Shown one piece after another: positions 10,621-21,800 of a stretch of 64,000 bases of DNA. Origin of the DNA: Megalopta genalis (lineage: Eukaryota; Arthropoda; Insecta; Hymenoptera; Halictidae). The notes beneath the pieces were generated by a model. The model saw nothing but the letters and a program-made list of their open reading frames with translations, was not told the origin of the DNA and searched no databases. The DNA lies in assembly GCF_051020955.1 (NCBI RefSeq), contig NW_027476262.1, positions 186,001-250,000 of the forward strand, written 5' to 3'. Each line of letters starts with the position of its first letter. Positions within the stretch are counted from its first letter, which is position 1. Position numbers and translations under genes: made by a program.

Positions 10621-11882
10621 TCTTCATTTATTTTGACAATTATTCAAAACTATTTTCTACATTTATTTTGTAAATTGTGCAAAATTATTTTCTCCATTTT
10701 TTTCGACAATTGTAGAAAACTAATTCGTCATTTATTTTAGAAATTATGTACAGAAATGTTCTCCATCTATTTGGGAACTTATTTACAGGTATATTCGAAA
10801 ACAAGTTTCGAATGCTTTAAAAACTTAATTGCCTGATGAAAATTTGTTTTATGAAATTTTATACTTGATTGAAACCGGAGAAAGATTGGACACGTTTGTT
10901 TCATTGGAAGATTGATAGCGTCGACAGCACGGGAAAAGCGCAAGCATCAAGCTGTAACGGTTGCATAATTACCGTTACGTCGAATAATTATTTTAATGAG
11001 CTGAAGTGTAGCAAATTAGTTTCAAACACGTTTCGAGCGCACCGGCGCCTCTGTTACTACCCTCCTCCGTCCGTGTGTCCGCAATAACGAAATTTTCTCG
11101 AGGCTTTTAAATGCTGTGTACTTGCTGCAGAATAAAAGCCTAATTAATTACCATCCACTGGAATGCCGCGTGCTCTCTGTGATTTAATTCGAGTCTCAAA
11201 AACGAAGAAAATTATTTCGATAATACCTGATTGAAAGAATTCCTTTAGAAACAGCACTTAACAGACGATATCTTTTTTTTAATGTATTAGAAATCTCGGT
11301 TTTCAAACTTATTTAGTAATAGGATTTTTAAAAAATATAATAACTATCGAAGACAGAAATAATTGTTAAATATGCACCTAGAAAAATTCATCCAAATAAT
11401 CTTCTAATACGTCCAGAAACTATTTCTGATTCTTCTGCAATTAAATAAAATGGAATTTGACTGAATTCGATTGATATACTGGTAATTAATGTTGAACAAA
11501 TAGGTGAAGCTACTTTAAATATAAATTTCATCGATTTTCGATAATTTAAGAATTTTAGAAATAAATTTTTCTACTGATGTTATTAAATTAATAATAATTT
11601 TAATCAAAATTCTAAGTATGTAAATATGGAAAAATTGATCACAACATTTAAATGCAATATTAACATTATTATCGATATAAATAAGTAATATAACCAAAAC
11701 TAAGAAATTATTTATTTGATAATTTAATTAGATATATAGAATGTTGCAGATTAACAATATTAGAAACAATATTAACAGTATTATAAACATGAATAAATAC
11801 CAATTCAAGCTACGAGATCTTTTATTACTGAGGACAATATTAACACTATTGCAGATATGGACAAATATCGATTGAAAATAGA
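10621..11882. other. AT-rich intergenic stretch
   Basis: No supported gene. The start is a weak repeat of TTTATTTTGACAATTATTCAAAA-like units (10620-10800). A perfect inverted pair of Myb-type sites, GTAACGGT/ACCGTTAC, lies at 10954-10978. The remainder, 11100-11880, is very AT-rich with many stops in all frames. Confidence 0.5.
10954..10978. promoter_or_regulatory. Palindromic pair of Myb-type sites
   Basis: GTAACGGT and ACCGTTAC form an exact 8-bp inverted repeat separated by 9 bp. AACGG/CCGTT is the classical Myb core. A bound dimer or a small cruciform is possible, but no gene is adjacent. Confidence 0.3.
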
Positions 11883-11888
11883 AACTTC

Positions 11889-12103
11889 TGTGGCGGCTAC
11901 CTCCAGACCCGCCAGCAGAGGGCTCTTCTTCCCGCTAGTAACCAAGCCGCCTCGATCCCTGTATATACAGAGACTTCGTCCTACCCCCACGTCTAAGGCA
12001 AGAGCACGCTAGGATAGCCTTACTGATGAGTCCTCTAGCGGGCCCCGGACGAAACGTCTCCCCTCTCCTTTTCTCGACCAAACACACACAACGACCGTCG
12101 CCA
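11889..12103 (+). mobile_element. Small hammerhead-ribozyme element, copy B (215 bp)
   Basis: This GC-rich island in AT-rich DNA begins TGTGGCGG and ends GTCGCCA. AACTTC flanks it on both sides (11883-11888 and 12104-12109), as expected for a 6-bp target duplication. The ends are partly inverted (TGGCG...CGCCA). Inside are a TATATACA motif (11962-11969), about 20 bp shared with copy A just before the ribozyme, then a complete hammerhead and a C/T- and CA-rich 3' part. No protein is encoded. TG...CA termini, TATA and ribozyme resemble LTR-like non-autonomous retrozymes, but no second LTR is present. Confidence 0.7.
11989..12057 (+). ncRNA. Type III hammerhead ribozyme, copy B
   Basis: In order: ACGTC with cleavage predicted after 11993; stem I TAAGGC/GCCTTA; core CTGATGA (12023-12029); stem II GTCC/GGAC; core GAAA (12051-12054); CGT closing a short stem III with ACG. 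Every conserved core position matches copy A although flanking sequence has diverged, which argues for selection or recent activity. Loop II is identical to copy A; loop I has changes that reduce the loop-loop complement to 9 of 11 positions. Confidence 0.88.
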
Positions 12104-12109
12104 AACTTC

Positions 12110-14185
12110 TTTATTAAATAATTTAATCATATCGCTAAAATGTCGCAAGTTAATAAATATTATAAATAATATCACATTATTATACATATTTTTAGCACAC
12201 GTACTGCCGAATCAGCTACGACATTGTTACAAATATAAATAAGTAAAAATGAAAACTAGACAATTCTTTATTAAACAATTAAATCAAGTGTCTACAACGT
12301 TGCAAATTAATTTGCTATTCAGCTGACGAGCTAAATGAACCAATTCGTAGGAAACGCGTCAGAAGATCGTTCCCGGATCAACGATTCCAAGAAAATTAAG
12401 TTTCAAACGAAAATGTCCGATGGATGCCGCGATCGAGCGCGGGAAATTCAAAAGCTGCCGGCGATGAGAATCGAATTCAAATCACTGGCAGAGAGCAGTT
12501 TACATATTTAATGGCGTGTGATTAAAGAAACCGCGCACAGTGAAAATAAATGCGTAAAGCTTCCGGAAACTCGACGGTTCCCGTGGGATGGCGGCTGATT
12601 AGGCGAACAGCGTTGCTTGGCACTGCGTCGGAACTCTCGTACAACGTAACGGCGGTTAATATCTCTATCGATTGGAATTGAAAACGGCGAAATTCCTGAT
12701 ATCCGAGATCGCCGACGAGCATTTGTATAAATTCGTTATTAAAATGAAAATACTCCGGGCCGCCGTTTCGGTTTTACGTTCTCGCTCCGCCATGACCGGG
12801 AAGGTTCAAAGGATGATATTTCAGCTGCGCGAGAAATGAACTCGCGAGCTGCGGTCTCCGTTGCATTTTTTCGACCAACTGCAAAATTTTTTTTGAAATT
12901 TTTGACGGCAAAAGTTATGTATATACACAAAAAATTGTGTAACAATATGATTATATACAAATTATGTTTCGTTGTTAAAATATTTTATATTTTTTAAAAA
13001 GTCCGAAATGGGGATTGCGACAGGTTGCATGAATAAAAAGAAAGAAAAACATTTTTTTTTATTGTGTAAAAAACAAAAGACCGAGTAAGTAATACATAGT
13101 TACTATAAGCTCTACATTACATATTTATGTATGGTATTTAATTATAATATAAAATCCGAACCAAAAATGTCATGCTTCAAATATGATAATTTTGTCATGT
13201 TCAACTTATTATTATACGATTATAATATTGTTGCAAAGTACAAAATTTCTATCGCGTCGCGGCATTTTATTTACAATAAAGGATATTAACTATAACACAA
13301 TTCGATACAATAACAATTCAGATCTTTTAGAAGTAGGATGTTGAGTTGTCCTTTCAGAATCCTTGTCGTAGACAGCGAGCGGTGCCATGGCGAACAACGC
13401 TGTCATTGTTTTTGCTCTTCTATAGAAGCACGTTCGTTAATAGAACGATCTTCCATTTAATGGGCAAAAATGTCGGATTACGGAAGCAGGTGAAGTCGTA
13501 TTTTTAAGTTAAAAAGCAAACCGGTCGCCGAAGCGCGCACAAAGTATTTGTAATCTCGTTGTTCTTCCAGCGAGAGCGAGGGGGGGGGGAGACTTAACGC
13601 CGTGCTTTCTTTCGATCTTGATCCTGATTTATCTGAACTTTGACGCTCCCATTTGTCCTTCTTTACGCCGCCAACACGCGGTTCCGGCTTCTTAAGCCGG
13701 TGGTCGCGTTTCCGGCGTTGTCGTCCACGGTTACCATGTCGTGCGATCGATCTTCATTCAGCTGCAGTTGGTCAGGGGCTTCGGTAATTAATTCGCTGAA
13801 TCTGGTCGCTACTTGCTTCCATTTCAGCAGGTCAGCTGGCTGCAATGGTAGACGATCGATCAATCCCCGGGAAAATCTATGTAATTTAGACCACGATTTG
13901 CTCTCCTTCGATTCGAGGAATCAGTCTTGCGAGCCCGTTAAATCGTGAGCGTTTCTACAACCCGACAAAGTATAATCCTCCCGGTCTCGAATATTAATTA
14001 ACAAGAGCCCGGACTGATCGAATTCGGCAGCGATAAATAAAAATAGAATCTGCCCGACCTACATCCGTTCATTAACTTGCCCCGGAGAGCAACGCTCTGG
14101 GCCAGATGACATCAGCGAAAGAAATAGATCTGTTTCGAACAGTTTTGGTATGAAATCCCGAGATTTCCATTCGGATTTCACCGTT
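12110..14185. other. AT-rich to mixed intergenic stretch
   Basis: No supported gene. Moderately GC-rich islands at 12340-12860 and 13330-14130 include a run of nine Gs near 13583. A possible short exon on the minus strand lies at 13735-13839 (separate entry). Nothing else is recognisable. Confidence 0.45.
13735..13839 (-). other. Candidate isolated exon (35 codons)
   Basis: On the minus strand TTGCAG precedes an open 105-nt segment (PADLLKWKQVATRF then SELITEAPDQLQLNEDRS) that ends ATG followed by GTAACC, a plausible donor. The peptide is well-mixed, amphipathic and not repeat-like, unlike most frames in this window. The acceptor lacks a good polypyrimidine tract, the product is not recognised, and no partner exon was found. 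Confidence 0.2.
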
Positions 14186-14189
14186 GGGC

Positions 14190-14860
14190 AATTTTTGTCT
14201 TTGGCTCTTTAACGACAAGAGAAAATTTAGTAGGAAATTCGTTAGGAATTTTGCTAGAAAAAATAACTTGGTTGTATTTTACGTACAAATATCTAACAAT
14301 TTTAATATGTTTTAGAATCTTCGGTATTAAGTACACCAGAAAATTGACTAGGAATATCACTAGAAAAAATTATTTGTTATGTTCAGATTTATGTATTTTA
14401 TGTATAATTTTCCATCGATGTTTCCGTATTTTTTAAATTTTCGATATAAAGTTCTGTAGAAAAATCATGAGAAACTAACTAGGAGATATACTAAGAAATT
14501 TACTACATATGATTACTAGGTCTATTAAGATTTATGTATTTTATGTATAAATTTCCATCAATGTTTAATCAGTTGAAAATCTTTGACGGATGATTTTTCT
14601 AGAAACTTCACTGGGAAAGTCACTAGAAAACTCGCTAGTAAATTCGCTAAGAAAAATTACATTTTTATACAGATTTTTATATGTAATTTTTATATTTAAA
14701 TGTCCATTAATGTCGATATATTTTAAAATCGTAATAATACTGACGCGATAAATGTTTTTATTTAATAGTAATATCTCGAATATTAGTAATTGTATGCAAG
14801 AGAACATTTGTGTATGTTTTATGCAAATTTCAGCTGAATGCTTACACATGTTATTAGACC
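14190..14860. repeat. Degenerate tandem repeat, unit roughly 100-150 bp
   Basis: Motifs of the form GAAAnTnnCTAGGAATnTnACTAGAAA alternate with ATTTATGTATTTTATGTATAA and TTCCATCnATGTTT about four times. The arrangement suggests an old tandem array. No coding potential is seen. Confidence 0.5.
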
Positions 14861-15589
14861 AACTGGACTAATTCACTAACTGGACAATTCACTAAAAGGT
14901 ACCGATCGAAAAGATATAGCGATGTTTTTGGAACCTCGTGTAGCACCTAGTCTGGAGTGTTTAATGGATTCAGGTTGGTTACCTCGCTAGCGGACGACGA
15001 AAATAAGAAATTCCATTAACACTTAACCTGAATCGACCAAGCAGGGCTCCTGGGTTAAAAGAACAGATTCTTATAAAAAAGAGGATCCAGTAAAAGGGTT
15101 TCTTACTGGCTTAATTTAAAATGGCCTCTAGAAAGTCATACTGATAATAATAGAAGAATCTTCTGCAGTACCAAGACTGGAGTGATTAATGATGTTATAC
15201 ATAACCTAAACTCATTCACTAGAAATTTAGAAATAACAAAGACATTATTTATAGAAGAAGGCTATATACAAACTAAGATTTGTACATCTCACTAGAAGGA
15301 AAAGGTCACTAGAATGTGAGTAGAATAATCCTAATTCTAACCTAAACTCATTCAATAAAAATTTAGAAATAACGAAGAAATTATTTATAGAAGAGAGTTA
15401 TATACTAAAGAACTAGATACAAATTAAGGTTTGTATATCTTACTAGAAGAAAAAGGCCATTAGAAACTTAGCAGAAAGTCATATCATAGTAAATATTTGG
15501 AACCCTACAGGCATGCCAAAATTAAACTATTGAAGCCCTAGGAGAAGCAGTGTAAAATTAAAGAATAACACAATCTGAAAATTTAGCTC

Positions 15590-16180
15590 AACCCCATCTG
15601 GGGGTAAGATAATTTCGAAGCAACGTGTAACCTCCGTGGCCGTATTTCTGGGATTCTACGTCATCTGCTAGTTAAGTGAGTCAAAACTCAAATATTAAAG
15701 CCGTAGGGGGCTATTATAATGTGCTAGAATTAGGAAATAGCCCGAACAGAGTCGGTGGTACCGCGATCCAAATATTAAATCCTTAGTGGGACTATTGTAT
15801 CGCAGAATTAGAGGATTCCGCAAGTGCAGAATTTACATGAAAAGGAAGATGATATAAAGCAATCTTTAACCTTTATGGTTATATTTCTGGGATTCTACCT
15901 CGTTCGCTGGTCAGGTACCATACCCCAAATGTTAAGCCCTTGGGGAGACCATTATATCATAGAAGTAGAGTATTCCACAAGTGCAGAATTTATACTAAAA
16001 GGAAGATAATTTAAAGCAACCTTTAACCTTTACGGTTATATTTCTGGGATTCTAGATCGTTTGTGCTAGAGAGGGCTATTAAACCTGAAATATTAAATTC
16101 CCAGGGACGATATTATATCATAGAATTATTTATAGCTCAAATCGGGAGAAAATGATTTAAAGCAATCTAATCTGGATTCA
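15590..16180. repeat. Degenerate tandem repeat, unit about 180-210 bp
   Basis: Three or more diverged units contain AAAGCAACCTTTAACC, TATTTCTGGGATTCTA, then AAATATTAAATCC and ATTATATCATAGAA (clear copies near 15615, 15850 and 16010). Flanking sequence from 15120 to 15500 holds a second, related duplication around AAATTTAGAAATAACAAAGA (15219 and 15360). Confidence 0.6.
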
Positions 16181-16429
16181 TAAATATAGGGAACAAAACT
16201 CTAATGTGGTAATGCAGTATCAATGGTACCAATATACGCACTGCCAAACTCTAGGATGTTAAAACCTAGAGTAATAAAATTTAGGATGACAAAGTCTATG
16301 CCCCTTAAAGCTAGTGTACCGACGCATTGAAACTAAGATCTAGGGGTGTTAAAGCTTAAGCTAGTATTCTAGAGTATTCTTTGGAAGTATATGTTTTCCT
16401 GGGGATTCACAAAAGAGAGACCCAAAATG

Positions 16430-17220
16430 TGGGATGTCACCTCATCTAAGGCCCCTAAATCTGGGATGCTACCATCTAGGGTCCCTAAAACTGGAATGTC
16501 ACTATCCAGGATCCCTAAAAATGAGATGTCACTGTCTAGGATGCTTAAAAACTGGGATGATATCGTCTAGGGTCTTTAAAACTGAGCTACCACCATCTAC
16601 GGCCCCTAAATCTATGTTACTATGATGCAATGTTCAACAATCTATGTTACTATAATCTAGTGTTCCAAAATCTATGTTGCTATGATCCACTGTTCCATAA
16701 TCTATGTTACTATGATCTAGTGCTCCAAAATCTATGTTGCTATAATCTAGTGTTCTGTAATCCATGTTACTATGATCTAGTATTCCAAAATCTATGTTAC
16801 TATGATCCAGTGTTCCAAAATATATGTAACTATAGTCTAGTGTACTGTAATCCATGTTACTATGATCAAGTATTCCAAAATCTATGTTAGTATGATTCAG
16901 TGTTCCAAAATCTATGTTACTATAATCAAGTGTTCCAAAAATGTTGCTATGATCTAGTGTTCCGTAATCTATGTTATTATGATCTAGTGTTCCAAAATCT
17001 ATGTTGCTATGATCTAGTGTTCCGAAATCTATGTTACCATGATCTAGTGCTCCTAAATCTATGTTATTATGATCTAGTATTCTGTAATCCATGTTACTAT
17101 GATCCAGTGTTCCAAAATCTATGTTACCATGATTTAGGCTCCCTAAATCAACGTTACTGTGGTCTAGTGTCCCAGAATCTATCACACCGTGATCTGCAAC
17201 ATCAAAACCTGCGATTGTGA
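16430..17220. repeat. 30-bp minisatellite, about 26 units
   Basis: Units of 30 bp (parts: ATCTATGTTACTATGATC then TAGTGTTCCAAA) are well conserved from 16620 to 17120 and diverged at the left end. The period preserves reading frame, so both strands are open over long stretches. On the minus strand the unit reads FGTLDHSNID. Confidence 0.9.
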
Positions 17221-17245
17221 AGTCTGAGGTACCAAAATCCATCAT
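16634..17245 (-). CDS. Possible 203-residue protein of 10-residue repeats (LDHSNIDFGT)
   Basis: This frame starts at ATGATG (17245) outside the array and reads through a unique N-terminal segment (MMDFGTSDFTIAGFDVADHG). It continues through about 18 near-regular decapeptides of the type LDHSNIDFGT and ends at TGA at 16634. Substitutions within the repeats are often conservative (H/Y/N, I/V/M). Against a real gene: a 30-bp array opens frames by arithmetic, and the + strand is also largely open (16630-16890 and 16900-17220). For it: an ATG in unique sequence and a GC-rich, promoter-like segment immediately upstream. Function unknown; no signal peptide or membrane segment is seen. Confidence 0.3.
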   Translation of the reverse strand: MMDFGTSDFTIAGFDVADHGVIDSGTLDHSNVDLGSLNHGNIDFGTLDHSNMDYRILDHNNIDLGALDHGNIDFGTLDHSNIDFGTLDHNNIDYGTLDHSNIFGTLDYSNIDFGTLNHTNIDFGILDHSNMDYSTLDYSYIYFGTLDHSNIDFGILDHSNMDYRTLDYSNIDFGALDHSNIDYGTVDHSNIDFGTLDYSNIDC

Positions 17246-17249
17246 TCTT

Positions 17250-17760
17250 AAACAACGTGGCGCGAAAACGATCTATTCGCGCACAGGATTAGTCCAGGAT
17301 TGAAGAGTGAGACAGTCGGGGGGAATTTCGGGTTGTGTCAAAGGCAGATAGTCGGATAGGGGAACGTTTAAGCTTCGCGGTCATAGAACAGGAATGGGTG
17401 AGGTTAAGTCCCGGGGCTTACCGTTAAAGTGAAAAAGACAGAGCAGCGCTATCGGAAGCAGCGAACCGCGTAGTTCCGATCTTTCGGTCGGGGGTGTCTT
17501 GGTAAATCAAGAAGCTTGCCCAGCAGCTCTCCGTGACGGCCGCCGACGTCCTGCCGTATTAAGCCCAGGGCGTCCCTCACAATCACATCGGCGGTCACCC
17601 CCGGATTGTCAGCTGGTCGATGCGAAATTACCATTTAATCACCGCTCTTACGATTCTTGGCCCCCCGCCGGTAGTTATAGTCGTGCGGGGACGGATGGCG
17701 CCGGATTTATGGTAACCATTGGCCTGCGCTGCGTGCGCTACTTTCCCAGTTGATCGTGCT
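17250..17760. other. GC-rich island, possible promoter or first-exon region
   Basis: A sharply GC-richer segment lies between AT-rich repeats, immediately upstream of the minus-strand repeat ORF. It has short open frames on both strands but none is recognised. Its edges coincide with the 30-bp array on the left and the duplicated GGTTAGG/ATGGCGG segment on the right. It could be a promoter, but no TATA or initiator pair stands out. Confidence 0.35.
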
Positions 17761-17763
17761 AAA

Positions 17764-18280
17764 CGCTATTGAGGTTAGGTTAGTGGAACTTATCCGTTGT
17801 CGATGGTGATGATGTTCCGAGCTAATAAGGGGAACTTTGACTTTGGAACGACTCGATATACAATTGCGACCGTTAGTGCAACATGGCGGATGGTTGGGTT
17901 ATGATGCCAATGTCTAGTTATTTTTTGGTGATTTAACTAGTAGCGTTAGTTTTTGATTGTTCTGTTTAGAACGTTTTTGTAAATGCCTGTAGAAAATTGT
18001 ATTTATGCAATTGTTTCGATGTAACATTGTTCTTTGAAATTGTTATTGCTATAGAATTGTTTGAAAAGCTGTTAAAGAACGCTTTGGAGGTTAGGTGTGT
18101 GACACTTGTCCGTTCTTGATGATTTTGTAAGTCAATAAGGGAAATTTGACTTTGGAACTATTCGATATTCAGTTTTCTGACGACTGCTGACTCAATTGGG
18201 ACCGTTTGTGCAACATGGCGGACAGTTAGGTTATGGTGCCAATGTCTAGTTATTTTTTGGAGATTTAATTAGTAGTGTTT
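17764..18280 (+). repeat. Tandem duplication of a roughly 320-bp segment
   Basis: Two diverged copies (about 17764-17955 and 18084-18280) share GAGGTTAGG, AACTTTGACTTTGGAAC, TGCAACATGGCGGA and CAATGTCTAGTTATTTTTTGG. Each contains ACATGGCGG, which resembles a start-codon context. The frame from it closes quickly in both (17 codons in the first, 3 in the second), so no gene is called. Confidence 0.7.
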
Positions 18281-19860
18281 CAATATGGAATTATTTTTTA
18301 ACTTTGTTGTTGCTGTAGGATTATTTAAACAATGGTTAAAGTGGAGAACTTTCTACATGAAAATAAGAAATGCTGAAATATTATTGCTTAAAGCGATTTT
18401 TCAAATAAAATTGTTTTGTAGGCAGAAATGAAATGTAAAATCTGAAAAACTTGGTTTTTGTTCGATTTAAAGGGTGCAATTTTTTCTGAGCAGATATAAT
18501 GTAGGAGAATTTGCAAAAAAACAATCGAAAGGAAGGTACACCATGCGTCGAATTGGAAATTATTGGGTCTCAGCGTTCATTGATTCGAGTTTATAAATGA
18601 CAAAAACGAGGAAATGCTACTTTATTTATGGAAGTCGATATTTATATTGCAGATAGGGACAGGCAGCGTAAAACGATTAATTAGCTGCGACGGAAATTGA
18701 TGACTTACGTTAACAAATAACGGTACAAATGTGCGAAAGTTTCTGTGAACGACTGCTGTTCGTTTACTTTCCTCGACCAGTGCTATCAACAAATTAAAAA
18801 ACCAAATTCCCAATCCTGTCCAGTTCGAGGACTGGATGCTTTCGTGATGAATATGGAGTGCCAGAAATAAGTAAATTGACAAATTAGTAAATTAAGAAGT
18901 TGAATAAACAAAATCAGGAATGATGAAATAAATAAATTAGGAAGTCAAAGATACGTGAAATAAGGGAGATAGGACATGACAGAATAAACGAAACAAGAGA
19001 TGGCAAAATAAATAAATAAATGAAGAGAAACAAGAAATTGGTGAAAACCAGAATGAACAATTGAAGAAACACATAAATTAACAAATTACAAGCATTGAAT
19101 AAACAAAGTAAGAAATGAGGATATAAAACAATTCAGAAATTGATGAAATGATGAATTAAATAAATTAAGAAATAATGGCAAAAAAAATTAAATGATTCAC
19201 AAACTGACGAAAACAAAAATTAACCTATTAAGAAATGAAAAACTGGAGAAACGACGTGATAAATGAAGCAACGAAGAAACAAACAAATTAAGGAATACGG
19301 AAATTAACTGAAATTACTATAATACTTTCTGAAGCAACATTGAGAATGGCGTTTGAAAAATGTCGCAAAATCGATCTCGGGTGCGTGAATTTTATTCAAA
19401 AGTACCAATGCAGCGTCGGACCCTATTTTAATTACTCTTCGTTAGCATGGAGCTTGCAAGGATTTTTTCCAAAAGCGGTGCGCATCAAAGAACACGTCGA
19501 AGTACGAAAATGAAATTTTACAAACTGTCTGACACAGCGTGACCCCTTTTAATTATCGGGCACCGTTTCGAATCAACGATTGAGCAACATGGCGGAATTA
19601 TTGCTTAACTCAGCGTTCGTCGTTTACTTGTTCATTTCATCAGCGTGCGCGTGCAATCGAAAAGATTGCGTTGTTATCCTCGCGAACGACCGAATTAAAA
19701 ACACGTTAACACTTTTCCGGCAACCTCGCGTTGTTCCGCGTTCCCGTCAACTTTGATTCGCCATTCAGTTAAATGCGCAGACTTGCAGCAATGAATTTCT
19801 TTAGTCGTTGCGAATTCATTCGATTCAAATCTTGTTAAACAAAATATAAAAACGAAGATT
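18281..19860. other. AT-rich stretch with degenerate AAATAAATTAAGAA repeats
   Basis: From about 18860 to 19310 the sequence is a loose tandem of AATAAATAAATTAAGAAATGA-like units with a period near 40. Before and after it there is mixed intergenic DNA with no recognisable gene. 19440-19800 is moderately GC-rich without open frames of note. Confidence 0.45.
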
Positions 19861-19864
19861 TGTA

Positions 19865-20045
19865 TATGTCTTTATATATTTATATTATATATTTTATATT
19901 TTATACTTTTTTATATTATATATTTTATATTTTATACTTTTTTATATTATATATTTTATATTTTATACTTTTTTATATTATATATTTTATATTTTATACG
20001 TTTTTATATTATACATTTCATATTTTATACTTTTTTATATTATAC
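19865..20045 (+). repeat. 31-bp AT-only tandem repeat
   Basis: Four to five copies of a unit ending TTTATACTTTTTTATATTA with an exact 31-bp spacing between successive TATAC motifs. It is almost pure A/T and would be a strong DNA-unwinding or slippage site. Confidence 0.85.
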
Positions 20046-20639
20046 GCTTTGATAATAAACGCAGGCCATTTTCTATCGAATCGAATTTCTATCAAAAGGT
20101 GAAAAATTCATTTCGACAAAGTGAAATGTTGCATAAGAAAATTAGGGGAGGGGTGCATATATTATTTAAATTATGCATATTGACTGTATTTTATTATACT
20201 TTATAATAATATTATCGATAAGAATTCTCGAAACATTTTTCTCAAAAATATATGTACATATACGATTTAACAAATGCAATAAAATTAATATTTTTCCTTA
20301 AACATGTATTTGCAACCAGTGCAAGTGAAATAATGTGTACGCGTGTACATACAGGGTGCTCCATATAAAAGAAACCTTAAACTTATCTCCTTCATTCTAT
20401 TTTTTTACCATAATAGTATGACCATTAAAGCATCTTTAGTTATATTGTTTTTCATTAGCATGAAGCGTATATTGGATAAAATTTAATGTTCCAGAAATAT
20501 TTCTTACATGGCAGCTAGGAAGGTTAATAGAATGGTCTGTTTTAGGTGCGACAATAATAATATTATTCTTGTGAATAATGAACTACATTCTTCTGAGAAA
20601 TATATGTGAAATTATTAAGAATAATATTGTTAGTATTAG

Positions 20640-21800
20640 CAATATTGGAATATAGAAATAAAGAAATAGAAACAAATACTAAAAATTGCTAATTAGAAAA
20701 TGAAATTGAAAGTAACAAATAGGACAAAAAATACCGTAATTAGCATAATATTATGAAAAATAACTTATACGTGCCATTAAAATTAATAATATTAGAAAAT
20801 GAAAATACCAAATGGAAACTAGACATAAATATTGCCTATTAAAAAATAAAAATGAACGTAGCAAGTGGTAAACAAAAATATAAATTGCTACCTAGAAAAT
20901 AGAAATGAAAAATATCAAATGATAATTAAAACAAAAGATTGTCAATTTGAAAGTAAAAATAAAAGTATGAAGCAGTAAATAAAATAAGAACAAAATAAAA
21001 AGTGACTAATTAGAAAATAAAAATGAAAGTAATAACTAGAAGCTGAAATGAAAAATTGCTGAACAGAGTATAAAAATCGAAACTAATAGTAAATACCAAA
21101 TTGAAAAATTACCAAATGAAAAAATAAAAATTGGAATAACAAATACAACATAATATACAAAACTGTCTACCAGAAAATAGAAATGAAAGTTCTGAGTAAA
21201 AACTGAAATTAAAAATTGCCAAATAGATTATAGAAATTAAAACTCCGAGTGGAAGCTTACATAAAAAATTGCCAAACAGATAGCAGAAATTGAAATGCCA
21301 AATATTATAGAAAATGAAAGTAAAAATTGTCAATTAGAAAATATAAAAATGAAAGTACTGATTTGGAAACTGAAATTAAAAATTGTCAAATAGAATACAG
21401 ACATTAAAACATCTAGTGGAATCTAACATGAAAAATTGCCAAATAGATACTACAAATTAAAATATCAAATAAGAAATAAAAGTAAAAATTGCCAATTAAA
21501 AAATAAAAATGGAAGTACTGGTGCGTGTGTGTGTAGAAACGGAAATTAAATATTGCCAAATAAAATATAAAAATGGAAACTGATAAATTACAGTAACACG
21601 AACTGAAATGAAAAAATGCCGAATGGAAAATAGAAATAAAAACTTTCGTTAGTATTTGCACAAAGTAGAGAACTGATTCTGAGAATTGTCAACTAAAAAA
21701 TATAAATGAGAGCACCAAAGGTGAACAGAGAATATGACTCAAGATATGAAACGAAATAACAATTGCCAATTAGGGAGGAAAATTGAAAGTAGAGAAGGTA
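20640..21800. repeat. Degenerate minisatellite, unit about 40 bp
   Basis: About 1.1 kb of diverged units contain AAAATTGCCAAATAGAA, AATAAAAATGAAAGTA and ACTGAAATTAAAAATTG in rotation. Minus-strand frames across it give F/Y/I/L-rich peptides and are repeat artefacts. Confidence 0.65.

Noticed and set aside
17250..17760. Ribosomal RNA fragment
   Set aside because: GC content and a few short phrases suggested it, but no conserved rRNA core segment could be matched.
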